DNA of 64,000 bases from Blastococcus sp. KM273128 (lineage in GTDB: Bacteria > Actinomycetota > Actinomycetes > Mycobacteriales > Geodermatophilaceae): assembly GCF_021698975.1 (NCBI RefSeq), contig NZ_SSXA01000011.1, positions 21,974-85,973 of the forward strand. The letters run 5' to 3'. Each line of letters opens with the position of its first letter. Position 1 is the stretch's first letter. Under the pieces are notes generated by a model, which worked only from the letters and a program-made list of their open reading frames with translations, ran no database searches and was not told the origin of the DNA. Positions 1-8,882 of the stretch are shown here, piece by piece. The position numbers and the translations under genes are program-made.

Positions 1-101
1 ACCTCGCTCGGCGCGGGCCCCTGAAGCGTGGCCGTTCCAGCACGTCACCTCGCTCGGCGCGGGCCCCTGAAGCGTGGCCGTTCCAGCACGTCACCTCGCC
101 G
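1..101. repeat. 46-bp tandem repeat, two full copies plus a partial third
   Basis: Positions 1-46 and 47-92 are identical 46-bp units; 93-101 begins a third copy before diverging. The unit contains GGCCCCTGAAG followed by GGCCGTTCCAG. The array reaches the left edge, so the true copy number is unknown. It lies downstream of the leftward hydrolase gene and carries no plausible coding frame. It may be an intergenic repeat family or a terminator-linked array. Confidence 0.75.
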
Positions 102-176
102 GGGGCGGACCGCGTGGTGTGGTGGTGGACCTCGCGGTGTGCGGCGGGGTGGGGCGTGCGCGGCGGGGTCGAGGTG

Positions 177-809
177 TCAGAGGGCGCGGATGACCGCCGC
201 GAGCTGCGCCGGGTGGGTCTGCACGACCATGTGCGCCGCGCCCGGCAGCTCGACCAGCCGGCCCTCCGGCGCCGCCCCGGCCACCCGCGCCGCCCAGTCG
301 GCCGGGCACAGCGCGTCGCGTTCCCCGCGCACCACGACGACCGGCGCGGTGACGGCGGCCAGCCGCTCCTCGATGGCGTCGGGCGAGGCGGCCCGCCACA
401 GCGCGCGCATCGCCCGCGGCCCGGTGCGCAGCCACTGCCCCACGACCAGCGGCACCTGCCACCAGGGCTCGGCGAGCGCCGTGCGCACCCACCGCACGGC
501 GAGCACCCGCAGCCGGCGCATCCGCGGATCGGTGGTCGGCCCGCACAGCACGACCCCCACCACCCGGGGGTCGACGGCGGCCGCGGCCACCACCTGGCAG
601 CTCTGCGAGTGCCCGACCAGCAGCACCGGCCCCGGCGGCAGCGCGTCGACCAGCCGCCGCGCCAGCTCGTCGACCGCGGGCACCCGGGACCGCCGTCCCA
701 TCCCGGGCAGGACGACGACGTCGACGGCAACTTCTCGGCGCAACCTGCGCGCGGAACGTTCATCCAGCCCGAGACCGGGAACGAGAACGACGGACACCGA
801 TCGCGGCAC
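177..809 (-). CDS. alpha/beta hydrolase
   Basis: The protein begins with a hydrophobic strand and a PGLG oxyanion-type turn, then shows the nucleophile elbow GHSQS, where Ser is the expected nucleophile. It has a late acidic strand (VVRGERDALCP) and a C-terminal GAAHM with the likely catalytic His. That order and the ~210-residue length fit the alpha/beta-hydrolase fold, cytoplasmic, substrate unknown. GTG at 809 was chosen because the fold begins right after it. An upstream GTG at 902 would add a low-complexity tail that looks like non-coding sequence. The gene diverges from ndh across a short promoter region. Confidence 0.75.
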   Translation of the reverse strand: MPRSVSVVLVPGLGLDERSARRLRREVAVDVVVLPGMGRRSRVPAVDELARRLVDALPPGPVLLVGHSQSCQVVAAAAVDPRVVGVVLCGPTTDPRMRRLRVLAVRWVRTALAEPWWQVPLVVGQWLRTGPRAMRALWRAASPDAIEERLAAVTAPVVVVRGERDALCPADWAARVAGAAPEGRLVELPGAAHMVVQTHPAQLAAVIRAL

Positions 810-928
810 CCCGGAGGGTCTACCGGCCCCGCCGCCGGACCGCGAACCGACCGGGGTCGACGCGCTGTGACGTGCATCTCCCGGGGTGCTCCCGACCGGC
901 ACGGGGCCGAGTGGAAGGATGAAACATC

Positions 929-2356
929 ATGACGACATCACCAGCGCAGGCGTCCGCCCCCAGCGACACACCCGGCGGCCGGCCGCGCGTCGTCATCGTC
1001 GGCTCCGGGTTCGGCGGCCTCTTCGCCGCGCAGGCGCTGAAGAAGGCCCCGGTCGACGTCACGCTGATCGGCAAGACCGCCCAGCACCTGTTCCAGCCGC
1101 TCCTCTACCAGGTGGCCACCGGCATCCTGTCCGAGGGCGAGATCGCGCCGGCGACCCGCGAGATCCTGCGCCGGCAGAAGAACGCGCGCGTCGTCCTCGG
1201 CGAGGTCACCGACATCGACGTCGACGCCCGCACGGTGACCTCGGAGATCCTCGGCCGGCAGACCGTGCACCCCTACGACGAGCTGATCGTCGCGGCCGGC
1301 GCCGGGCAGTCCTACTTCGGCAACGACCAGTTCGCCGAGTTCGCCCCCGGCATGAAGAGCATCGACGACGCCCTGGAGCTGCGCGGCCGCATCTTCGGCG
1401 CGTTCGAGCTCGCCGAGATCGCCAAGGACCCGGCCGAGATCGACCGGCTGCTCACCTTCGTCGTCGTCGGCGCCGGCCCCACCGGGGTGGAGATGGCCGG
1501 CCAGATCGCCGAACTGGCGCGCCGCACCCTCCGCCGGGACTTCCGGAACATCAACCCCACCGGCGCGCGGGTCATCCTGCTCGACGCCGCCCCGGCGGTG
1601 CTGCCCTCCTTCGGCGAGAAGCTGGGTGACCGCGCCCGGCGGCAGCTCAACGACATCGGCGTCGAGGTGCAGCTCGGCGCGATGGTCACCGGCGTCGACG
1701 CCGACGGGCTGGAGGTCAAGGACTCCGACGGAACGGTCCGCCGCATCCAGGCCGCGACCAAGATCTGGGCCGCGGGCGTGCAGGCCAGCGGGCTCGGTCG
1801 CATCCTCGGCGAGCAGACCGGCGCCGAGGTCGACCGGGCCGGCCGCATCTCGGTCCAGCCCGACCTCACGCTGCCCGGGCACCCGGAGATCCACGTCGTC
1901 GGCGACATGATGGCGCTGGGCAAGCTGCCCGGCGTCGCCCAGGTCGCCATCCAGGGCGGTCGCTACGCCGCCGAGGCGATCGAGCGGCGGGTCGTCGGCA
2001 AGAAGCCGCAGGAGCCGTTCGAGTACTTCGACAAGGGCTCGATGGCGACCATCTCCCGCTTCTCCGCGGTCGCCGACATCGGCAAGTTCCAGTTCAGCGG
2101 GTTCATCGCCTGGGTGCTGTGGCTGGTCGTGCACCTGATGTACATCGTGGGCTTCAAGAGCCGGGTCACCACCGTGCTGCACTGGCTGGTCAGCTTCCTC
2201 GGCCGCGGCCGGTCGCAACGGGTGGCCACCCAGCAGCAGGTCTACGGCCGGCTCGCGCTCGAGCAGCTCGGCCCCCGGTGGGAGGTCTCCAAGACCGGCG
2301 GGCCGAAGGACATCGACCCCGCCGACGAGGACGTCACGCAGCGCGACTCCGCCTGA
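929..2356 (+). CDS. ndh: type II NADH dehydrogenase (NDH-2)
   Basis: This 475-residue FAD enzyme oxidises NADH and passes electrons to menaquinone on the inner face of the membrane without pumping protons. It has an N-terminal FAD Rossmann motif (GSGFGG, about residues 25-30), a second NADH-binding Rossmann motif (VVGAGPTGVEMAG, about residue 185) and the late FAD contact VVGDMM. A C-terminal hydrophobic/amphipathic stretch (FIAWVLWLVVHLMYIVGF) is the usual membrane anchor of NDH-2. Length and motif order are normal for the family. It is monocistronic or lightly coupled to the following membrane gene, 70 bp downstream. Confidence 0.93.
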   Translation: MTTSPAQASAPSDTPGGRPRVVIVGSGFGGLFAAQALKKAPVDVTLIGKTAQHLFQPLLYQVATGILSEGEIAPATREILRRQKNARVVLGEVTDIDVDARTVTSEILGRQTVHPYDELIVAAGAGQSYFGNDQFAEFAPGMKSIDDALELRGRIFGAFELAEIAKDPAEIDRLLTFVVVGAGPTGVEMAGQIAELARRTLRRDFRNINPTGARVILLDAAPAVLPSFGEKLGDRARRQLNDIGVEVQLGAMVTGVDADGLEVKDSDGTVRRIQAATKIWAAGVQASGLGRILGEQTGAEVDRAGRISVQPDLTLPGHPEIHVVGDMMALGKLPGVAQVAIQGGRYAAEAIERRVVGKKPQEPFEYFDKGSMATISRFSAVADIGKFQFSGFIAWVLWLVVHLMYIVGFKSRVTTVLHWLVSFLGRGRSQRVATQQQVYGRLALEQLGPRWEVSKTGGPKDIDPADEDVTQRDSA

Positions 2357-2426
2357 GCCACCACCCGGCCGGGGGAACGCCCTCCGGCCGGGCATCGTCC
2401 GGCCCCCACCGGGTAGCGGGTCGGGC

Positions 2427-3749
2427 GTGCCAGGACGACGAGGGCAGCGCAGCGCCGCCCGTTCCCGCGGTCCCCTCTGGGTCTGGCCCGCCGCGAGCGG
2501 GCTCGTCGCGGTGGCGGTGTCCTGGGCACTCGGCCAGGTGGAGCCGCGGAGCGGGTTCCTCGCCGGGCTCTGGCCGGCCGACACCAGCGCCGCCGGCACG
2601 CTGCTCCAGCTCGTCGCCACCACCGCGGTCACCATCGCCACGCTGACCTTCAGCATCACGATCGTGGCGCTCCAGCTGGCCTCCCAGCAGTTCTCCCCCC
2701 GCCTGCTGCGCGACTTCGTCCGCGACGGGGTCACCAAGCGGGTGCTGTCGGTCCTGACGGCGGCCTTCCTGTTCGCGGTCACCGGCCTGCGCGGCGTCAA
2801 CTCCGCCCAGCCCGTGCCCACCCTGGTGCTGCTGGTCGCGGCCCTCCTGGGCGCAGCCTGCGTCGCCGCGCTGCTGGCGTTCATCAGCCACATGGTGCGG
2901 ATGCTGCGCGTCGACACGATGATGACGCGGGTCCACGACGACACCCGGCGCGCGATCGAGACGTTCTACGGCCCCTACACCGGCCACGGGCAGCGCTCCC
3001 CCGACGAGCTGCGCCTGGAGTCGCGCGAAGGGCGGCCGGTGCACGCCCCCCGCAGCGGGTTCGTCGAGGTGGTCGACACGGACACCCTCGTGGAGGCGGC
3101 CCGCCGCCGGGACGCCGTCGTCCGCATCGAGGTCCGCCCCGGCGACATGATCACCATGGGCAGCCCGATCGCCACGACGTGGGGCGGGAGCGAGGACCTC
3201 GACGACGCCGTGCAGGCGGCGGTCGTCCTCAACAACGAGCGCACCATCGACCAGGACGCCGCCTTCGGCTTCCGCCAGCTGGAGGACATCGCGGTGAAGG
3301 CGATGTCCCCCAGCATCAACGACCCGGTGACGGCCGCGACGGCCATCGGCCACATGGGCGACCTGCTGGTCTGGCTGACCGGCCGGCACCTCGGCCCCAC
3401 GCTGCACGCCGACGACGAGGGCACCGGCCGGGCGATCGTCCCCGACCGGGACATGAGGTACTACCTCGACCTGGCCTGCGGCCAGGTGACCCGCTTCGGC
3501 GGGAGCGAACCCACGCTGGTCACCGCGCTGCTGCGGATGCTCCGGGACGTGGCGACCGCCTGCCGGGACGACGAGCAGCGGGCCGAGGTCGCCCGGGCCG
3601 CCGACCTGGTCGCCGGGGAGCTCTCCCCGGACTGGAGCGCGACGGACGCCGGCAACGTCCGCCGGCACCGCGACCAGGTCACCGCGGCGCTCGAGGGCAG
3701 GCTCGTCGACGCCTACGCCGACCGGGCCGGGGAGACCCGCTCCATGTGA
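2427..3749 (+). CDS. DUF2254 family membrane protein
   Basis: The N-terminal ~150 residues carry about four membrane segments (WPAASGLVAVAVSWAL; VVATTAVTIATLTFSITIVAL; the VLTAAFLFAVTG region; and LVLLVAALLGAACVAALLAF). A long soluble C-terminal part follows, with the characteristic DPVTAATAIGHM segment. This layout is typical of DUF2254, a widespread predicted membrane protein of unknown function. The start has no strong Shine-Dalgarno sequence; GTG at 2427 gives the normal family N-terminus. No pathway can be assigned from context. Confidence 0.8.
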   Translation: MPGRRGQRSAARSRGPLWVWPAASGLVAVAVSWALGQVEPRSGFLAGLWPADTSAAGTLLQLVATTAVTIATLTFSITIVALQLASQQFSPRLLRDFVRDGVTKRVLSVLTAAFLFAVTGLRGVNSAQPVPTLVLLVAALLGAACVAALLAFISHMVRMLRVDTMMTRVHDDTRRAIETFYGPYTGHGQRSPDELRLESREGRPVHAPRSGFVEVVDTDTLVEAARRRDAVVRIEVRPGDMITMGSPIATTWGGSEDLDDAVQAAVVLNNERTIDQDAAFGFRQLEDIAVKAMSPSINDPVTAATAIGHMGDLLVWLTGRHLGPTLHADDEGTGRAIVPDRDMRYYLDLACGQVTRFGGSEPTLVTALLRMLRDVATACRDDEQRAEVARAADLVAGELSPDWSATDAGNVRRHRDQVTAALEGRLVDAYADRAGETRSM

Positions 3750-3822
3750 GCCCCGGCCCAGCCCTCGAGCGGGTGCGCCCCCGCGGGGAACGCCTTCCCC
3801 GGCGCCTGGTCGGCGTGCCCGG

Positions 3823-5124
3823 TCACTCGTCGAAGGCGGCGACGGGCACGTGCTCGTCGGCCCGCTCCAGGTGCAGCGGCTGCAGCGGCGTCGTCTCCTC
3901 CAGGTAGAGGAAGGCGTCGTAGCGCTCGCCCAGCACGGTGGGCACGTAGTTGCCCCACCGCTCCCGCTCGGGCCGGTAGACCACCCCGATGGCGCGGTGG
4001 TCCAGTTGTCGGTGCAGCCAGCCGGGCCGCTCGCCGCGCGGGTGGACGAAGAGCGCGTCCGCACCCACCGCGTCGTGCAGCAGCGCCTCCAGGCTGCCCG
4101 CCCGGGCGGGAGGCACGGCCATCCGCTCCATCTGGGCCCCCCACTCCCGCCCGGCGACCACGCCGCCGCGGTGGCCGCCGAAGCCGACGAGGACGACGTC
4201 GTCGGCGCCGTGCCGCTCGCGCAGCAGCTGCCCGACGTTGGTCATCCCGGCGCCGGCCATGTCGGTGGCCCGGGCGTCACCGACGTGCGTGTTGTGCTCC
4301 CAGACGACCGCCTTCGGCCCGGCATGGTCCAGCAGCCGGTCCAGGGTGTCGGCCATGTGCACGTCGCGGACGTTCCACGACTCCGCCGACCCGCGCACCA
4401 TGGCCCGGTAGTACCGCTCCGCACCCACCACCACCGCCGCGTTCTGCTCGGCGGCGAACCGGGCGTCGGCCCCCGTGGCGGCCTCGGCCTCCCCGCGCCG
4501 CTCGCACAGCGAGCGCAGCAGGTCGACCGCCTCCTGCTCGCAGGAGATGGGCGCGAACCGGCTGGCGAAGGCGTACTCGGCACCGTCCTCGCCGAACGGC
4601 TCGAAGCAGGCGAGCGCCTGTCTGGCCTGCCCGACGTGGCCGGGCTCGTGCTCGGCCAGCCAGCCGACCAGCTCGTGCATCGAGTCCCAGAGGCTGTAGA
4701 CGTCGATGCCGTAGAAGCCGACGCGGTCCTCCTCGGGCAGCCCCGCGTTGCGGTCGCGCAGCCAGCGGCAGAAGTCGACGACGTCGTCGTTGGCCCACAT
4801 CCACGTCGGCCAGCGGGCGAAGGCGTCGAGCGCGTCGCGGGGATCCTCGTCGGCACCCGGCCGCAGCCGCACGCTGCGGTCCACCCGGTAGCAGTCGGGC
4901 CAGTCCCCCTCGACGGCCACCAGGTCGAAGCCGAGCTCCTCGACCAACCGCCGGGTCAGCGCCGCCCGCCAGGCGTAGTACTCGTGCGTCCCGTGGCTGG
5001 CCTCGCCGACGGCCACGACCCGGGCGTCACCGATGCGCTCCAGCAGGGGGTCCAGGTCCGCGGGGGTGCGCAGCGGCCGGGCCATCTCCCGGATCTGCCC
5101 GAGCGCCGGATCAGCCACGTCCAC
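3823..5124 (-). CDS. erythromycin esterase family protein
   Basis: The 433-residue protein has the esterase-family signatures AVGEASHGTHEYY near residue 40 and AVEGDWPD near residue 70, which supply the His and Glu of the metal-independent hydrolase centre. A conserved HMADTL and WEHNTHVGDA segment follows. Family members include EreA/EreB macrolide esterases, but most chromosomal actinobacterial members have unknown substrates, so macrolide resistance is not claimed. GTG 5124 is preceded by a strong GGAGGAGG Shine-Dalgarno. It overlaps the upstream ligase gene by 14 bp, indicating translational coupling. Confidence 0.85.
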   Translation of the reverse strand: MDVADPALGQIREMARPLRTPADLDPLLERIGDARVVAVGEASHGTHEYYAWRAALTRRLVEELGFDLVAVEGDWPDCYRVDRSVRLRPGADEDPRDALDAFARWPTWMWANDDVVDFCRWLRDRNAGLPEEDRVGFYGIDVYSLWDSMHELVGWLAEHEPGHVGQARQALACFEPFGEDGAEYAFASRFAPISCEQEAVDLLRSLCERRGEAEAATGADARFAAEQNAAVVVGAERYYRAMVRGSAESWNVRDVHMADTLDRLLDHAGPKAVVWEHNTHVGDARATDMAGAGMTNVGQLLRERHGADDVVLVGFGGHRGGVVAGREWGAQMERMAVPPARAGSLEALLHDAVGADALFVHPRGERPGWLHRQLDHRAIGVVYRPERERWGNYVPTVLGERYDAFLYLEETTPLQPLHLERADEHVPVAAFDE

Positions 5125-6238
5125 GTCCCTCCTCCACGACCGAGGCGGCGACCTCGCGCAGGTCGCCAGTGCGCCGCCACACCGCCCGCTGGCGCACCGC
5201 GGAGGTACCCCGGGCGAGGAGCCGCTGCACCAGGTCGCGCACCTCGTCGAGCTCCCCGCGGTCGGCGAGGTCGTCGGCGAGCTCGGCCAGCAGCGCCTCC
5301 ACCGCCGTCCGGGCGTCGACGAGCACCCCGGCGACCGGGTCGAACAGCGACCCGGAGACCCCGTCGCGGGCCGCCCGCCAGCGCGCCGCCCGCAGCAGCT
5401 CCGTGCGCGGCTGCTCGAAGGGCTCGTCGCGCTCCGCCCGTGCGGCGAGGACGCGGACCAGGGACGCCGCCAGCGCGGCGTGCAGCACGGTGTCGTCGAG
5501 GTCGGTGCACACGTCGGCCAGCCGGAACTCCACGGTCGGCAGGTGCGAGGAGGGCCGCAGGTCCCAGTACAGGTGGGAGGCGTCCTCGACGACGCCGGCG
5601 GCGACCAGGCCGTCCACGACCGCGCGGTACCGGTCCGCGGAGCCGAGCGGCTCGGGGATGCCGGTGTGCGGCCACCGCCCCCACCACAGCGTCCGGTAGC
5701 TCTCGTAGCCGGTGTCCGCGCCGTCGTGGAACGGCGAGCTGCCGGTCAGCGCGAGCAGCACCGGCAGGTGGGCGCGGGCCCGGTCGATCACCGCGACCGC
5801 CGTGTCCAGGTCCGGCACGCCGACGTGCACGTGGCAGCCGCAGATGTCCTGCCGCCGGGCCAGGCCCGCCCACCGCCGCACCATGGCCTCGTACCGCGGC
5901 TCGGGGGTGATCACCTGATCGCGCCACCCGGCCGACGGGTGGGTCGAGGCCATCAGCAGCGCCGCCCCCGCGCTCTCCGCCGCGGCCCGCGCCTCCGCCC
6001 GGGTGCCCGCGAGCGCCGCCCGCACCTCGCCGAGTGACCGGCAGACGCCGGTGGCCGTCTCCAGCTGCGTGGTGGTGATCTCGGCGTGCAACCGCTCGCC
6101 GAGCTCGTGCCGCGCCGCGGCGGCGACCAGGTCCGGGCGGGGGGCGAGCGCGAATGTCCCGGGGTCGACGAGGTGGAACTCCTCCTCCACCCCGACGGTG
6201 GCGCCCGCGGCACCCGGACGACCGGCGGTGGACTGCAC
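5111..6238 (-). CDS. carboxylate-amine ligase, GCS2 (YbdK/EgtA-like) family
   Basis: This 375-residue protein opens with TVGVEEEFHLVDP, the hallmark of the GCS2 glutamate-cysteine ligase family, followed by GCHVHVGVPD and the WWGRWPHTG segment. These contribute ATP- and metal-binding residues. The family joins an amine such as cysteine to the gamma-carboxylate of glutamate; the exact substrate here is unproven. GTG 6238 is preceded by GGAGG. It is the first gene of a two-gene leftward operon with the erythromycin-esterase-like gene, overlapping by 14 bp. Confidence 0.85.
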   Translation of the reverse strand: MQSTAGRPGAAGATVGVEEEFHLVDPGTFALAPRPDLVAAAARHELGERLHAEITTTQLETATGVCRSLGEVRAALAGTRAEARAAAESAGAALLMASTHPSAGWRDQVITPEPRYEAMVRRWAGLARRQDICGCHVHVGVPDLDTAVAVIDRARAHLPVLLALTGSSPFHDGADTGYESYRTLWWGRWPHTGIPEPLGSADRYRAVVDGLVAAGVVEDASHLYWDLRPSSHLPTVEFRLADVCTDLDDTVLHAALAASLVRVLAARAERDEPFEQPRTELLRAARWRAARDGVSGSLFDPVAGVLVDARTAVEALLAELADDLADRGELDEVRDLVQRLLARGTSAVRQRAVWRRTGDLREVAASVVEEGRGRG

Positions 6239-6424
6239 GCGCCCTCCTGTCCCGGGCAGCTCCCTGCGCGCACGGTACGGGCCCGGCGGCGGGGCCGCAC
6301 CCCGCCGGGCGGCGCTGCGCGGACCACCCGGACGGGTCGTCTCCCCTCCCTGAGCGGCGCGTTGTCACCCACGACCCGCAGGATGGAGGGCATCGACCTC
6401 GGGGGGAGGACGAGGAGGAACTGG

Positions 6425-7351
6425 GTGCACAACGGACCACGGACGGCCGCGACCCTGCTGGCGGTGGTCTACGGCATCAGCGGTCTCCTCTGCTGGCTCG
6501 GCGCGGCGGCCCCCATGGACGACGCGACACCCGTCGGGCTGCTGTGGGCGCTCGGGGGGATCGGCCTGGCGATCGGTGCGGCGCTGCGATCGGCCGCCGG
6601 CCTGGTGCCGCCATGGCTGCTGCACACCGCCGTCGCCCAGCTCTCCGTGCTGATCGGCGTGGTCGCCTGGCGCTCCGCGACCCCCGTGGGCGTGGTCGGC
6701 CTGGGGCCCGCGCTGATCGCGGTGAGCCTGTACGCCGCGCACTTTTTCGGGCTCCCGGCCGCCCGGGCGCACGGTGCCCTCGCCGTGGTCTCCGGCAGCG
6801 TCGGCGCGTGGGCCGCCGAGCCGACGGGCTTCCTCTCCGCGTGGGTCGCCCTCGCCGTGTCGGTGCTCGTGCTGACCGAGGTGCAGGGGCGGCTGGCCCG
6901 GCAGCTGCGGAAGGCAGCGGCGACCGATCCGCTCACCGGCGTGGCCAACCGCCGCGCCTGGGAGGAGCAGGCCGCCGGGCACCTCTCCCGCGCGGCGCGC
7001 ACCGGCGAACCGGTGACCTTCGCGATCCTGGACCTGGACGACTTCAAGGAGGTCAACGACCGGGAGGGGCACCGCGCGGGCGACGACCTCCTCCGCGAGC
7101 TGACCGCCAGCTGGCGGCGCCGGCTGCGGCGGGCCGACGTGCTGGGCCGGTACGGCGGCGACGAGTTCGTGCTCTGCCTGCCGGCGACCGACGAGCACGC
7201 CGCGTGGCAGCTCGTGGCGGCGCTGGAGGAGGTCCACCCCTTCACCTGGACCGCCGGGGTCGCCGCGGCGGCACGCGGGGACGAGCTCGCCACCGTGCTG
7301 GCCCGCGCCGACGCGCAGCTCTACCGGCGCAAGCGCAACCGGCTGGGCTGA
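6425..7351 (+). CDS. membrane-bound diguanylate cyclase (GGDEF)
   Basis: About five hydrophobic segments cover residues 8-155 and form a sensor-like membrane region. A C-terminal cyclase domain follows with DPLTGVANRRAWE (165-180), ILDLDDFKEVND and an intact GGDEF at 244-248. An RxxD product-inhibition site sits at 235-238, exactly five residues before it, so the enzyme should make c-di-GMP from two GTP and be feedback-inhibited. The GTG start at 6425 is preceded by AGGAGG six bases upstream. A PilZ-containing glycosyltransferase elsewhere in the window is a plausible type of target for the messenger. Confidence 0.9.
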   Translation: MHNGPRTAATLLAVVYGISGLLCWLGAAAPMDDATPVGLLWALGGIGLAIGAALRSAAGLVPPWLLHTAVAQLSVLIGVVAWRSATPVGVVGLGPALIAVSLYAAHFFGLPAARAHGALAVVSGSVGAWAAEPTGFLSAWVALAVSVLVLTEVQGRLARQLRKAAATDPLTGVANRRAWEEQAAGHLSRAARTGEPVTFAILDLDDFKEVNDREGHRAGDDLLRELTASWRRRLRRADVLGRYGGDEFVLCLPATDEHAAWQLVAALEEVHPFTWTAGVAAAARGDELATVLARADAQLYRRKRNRLG

Positions 7352-7364
7352 GCCGCCACCCGGC

Positions 7365-8171
7365 TCAGCCGCGGCGCCAGTCGTCCGCGGCCAGGTGGGA
7401 GCCGGCCATCGGGCCCATCTGCAGCATCCCGCCGTCCACCGCCCAGGAGGCACCGGTGACGTACCCGGCACCCGGCGAGGCGAGGAAGGCGACGACGGCG
7501 GCGACCTCGCGGGCGTCGCCGGGCCGGCGCAGCGGGACGCCGGGGCGCTCGTGGCCGGGCGCGGTCGGGTCCTCGTCCTCCTGGCCGGTCATCGGGGTGG
7601 CGATCTCGCCGGGCGCGACGGAGTTCACGGTGATCCCGTGCTCGGCCAGCTCCAGCGCGGCCACCTTGGTGAGCAGGCCCAACCCGCCCTTGGCGGCGCA
7701 GTAGGCGGCCGCGCCGACGCGCGGCGCGTGCTCGTGCACGCTGGTGATGTTCACGATCCGCCCCCCGTTGCCGGCGGCGACCATCCGCCGCGCGGCCCGC
7801 TGCAGGCACAGGAAGGCGCCGTCGAGGTCGGTGGCAAGCACCTCCCGCCAGGTGGCGAGGTCCAGCTCCAGCAGCGGCGTGGAGTGGCCGGTGCCCGCGT
7901 CGTTCACCAGGACGTCGACGCCGCCGAGGGCGTCGGCCAGCTCGTCGACGACGTCGGCCGCGGCGGGCAGCCGGGTCAGGTCGAGGTGGCGGACCTCCGC
8001 CCGCCGGCCCAGCGCCCGCACCTGCTCGGCGGTCGCCTCGCCGGCGTCGCGGTCGCGGTACCAGGTGGTGCCGACGTCGCAGCCCTGCTCGGCCAGGGCC
8101 AGCGCGACCGCCCGCCCGATGCCCGACTCCGACCCCGTGACCAGGGCGACCCGCCCGCTGTTCCCCGCCAT
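7365..8171 (-). CDS. short-chain dehydrogenase/reductase
   Basis: The 268-residue protein has the classical SDR pattern: nucleotide-binding TGSESGIG near residue 12, NDAG near residue 90, a catalytic Ser in NITSVHEHAP and YCAAK (catalytic Tyr and Lys) near residue 155. An ...ITVNSVAPGEIATPM and a C-terminal GASWAVDGG follow. It therefore reduces or oxidises a carbonyl/alcohol with NAD(P)H; substrate unknown. ATG 8171 gives the standard N-terminus a few residues before the first beta strand. It converges with the GGDEF gene, 13 bp away. Confidence 0.88.
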   Translation of the reverse strand: MAGNSGRVALVTGSESGIGRAVALALAEQGCDVGTTWYRDRDAGEATAEQVRALGRRAEVRHLDLTRLPAAADVVDELADALGGVDVLVNDAGTGHSTPLLELDLATWREVLATDLDGAFLCLQRAARRMVAAGNGGRIVNITSVHEHAPRVGAAAYCAAKGGLGLLTKVAALELAEHGITVNSVAPGEIATPMTGQEDEDPTAPGHERPGVPLRRPGDAREVAAVVAFLASPGAGYVTGASWAVDGGMLQMGPMAGSHLAADDWRRG

Positions 8172-8246
8172 GGCGGCGACGCTAACGATCCCGTGACAGC
8201 CGCGCACCGCGACGGCTCCCCCGGCGTCGCCGGGTAGAGGAGGGGC

Positions 8247-8882
8247 ATGACCGCCACCCGGCCGCTGCTCGCCCGGCTCCTGCTCGCGTCCACCGTCCTC
8301 GTGCTGCCCACCACCGGGTGCGTCGTCGTCGACACCTCCTCCCCCGGAACGGGCACCGGGTCGGGCACCACGCCCGCGCCCGACGAGCCGCCGTCGGCCG
8401 AGGAGGGCGACGCCGCCGAGCGGATGGCCCGCGCCGTCTTCGATCGGGTGAACGACGAGCGGGAGGCGCGCGACCTGGCCCCGCTGGAGTGGGACGAGTC
8501 GCTGGCGGGCGTGGCCCGCGACTGGAGCGAGCAGATGGCCGCCGACGACCAGCTGCGGCACCAGGACGTCCGCGCGCTCCTCGACCGGGAGGAGCTGAGC
8601 GGCTTCGCCGGGATCGGGGAGAACATCTTCACCGCGTCCGGGTCGGTGCCGGCCGGGGCGGCGCACGCCGGGTGGATGCGCTCGGACGACCACCGGGTCA
8701 ACGTGCTCAACCCGGGCTGGAACCGCATCGGCGTCGGTTTCCACTGCGCCCCGGACGGCTCGGTGTGGGCGACCCAGCAGTTCGGTCGCACCGCGGGCGC
8801 CGACCTCCCGCAGGTCAGCCAGGAGACGCCGCCGCAGGAGCCGATCGCCCGGCCGGAGGAGGACGGGCCCGCCTGTGGTTGA
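8247..8882 (+). CDS. CAP/SCP-domain lipoprotein
   Basis: Residues 1-25 form a lipoprotein signal with lipobox PTTGC, so the mature protein should be anchored to the outer face of the membrane by the Cys. After a Ser/Thr/Gly/Pro-rich linker, a CAP domain shows the pattern VNDEREARDLAPLEWDESLAGVA, then HQDVRALL, GENIF and HRVNVLNPGWNRIGVGF. These carry the His and Glu residues of the CAP cavity. Such bacterial CAP proteins are secreted and mostly uncharacterised. The stop codon overlaps the next gene by 8 bp, suggesting a two-gene operon with the YihY-type protein. Confidence 0.88.
   Translation: MTATRPLLARLLLASTVLVLPTTGCVVVDTSSPGTGTGSGTTPAPDEPPSAEEGDAAERMARAVFDRVNDEREARDLAPLEWDESLAGVARDWSEQMAADDQLRHQDVRALLDREELSGFAGIGENIFTASGSVPAGAAHAGWMRSDDHRVNVLNPGWNRIGVGFHCAPDGSVWATQQFGRTAGADLPQVSQETPPQEPIARPEEDGPACG

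Noticed and set aside
938..2944. Very long open frame antisense to ndh and the DUF2254 gene
   Set aside because: High GC keeps antisense frames open; the product is low-complexity with no domain, while the + strand encodes well-supported proteins.
2334..4064. Long antisense frame across the DUF2254 gene
   Set aside because: Composition is Arg/Gly/His-rich repeats typical of a shadow frame; no motif.
3850..5910. Long + strand frame opposite the esterase and ligase genes
   Set aside because: Shadow of two - strand genes with clear catalytic motifs and ribosome-binding sites.
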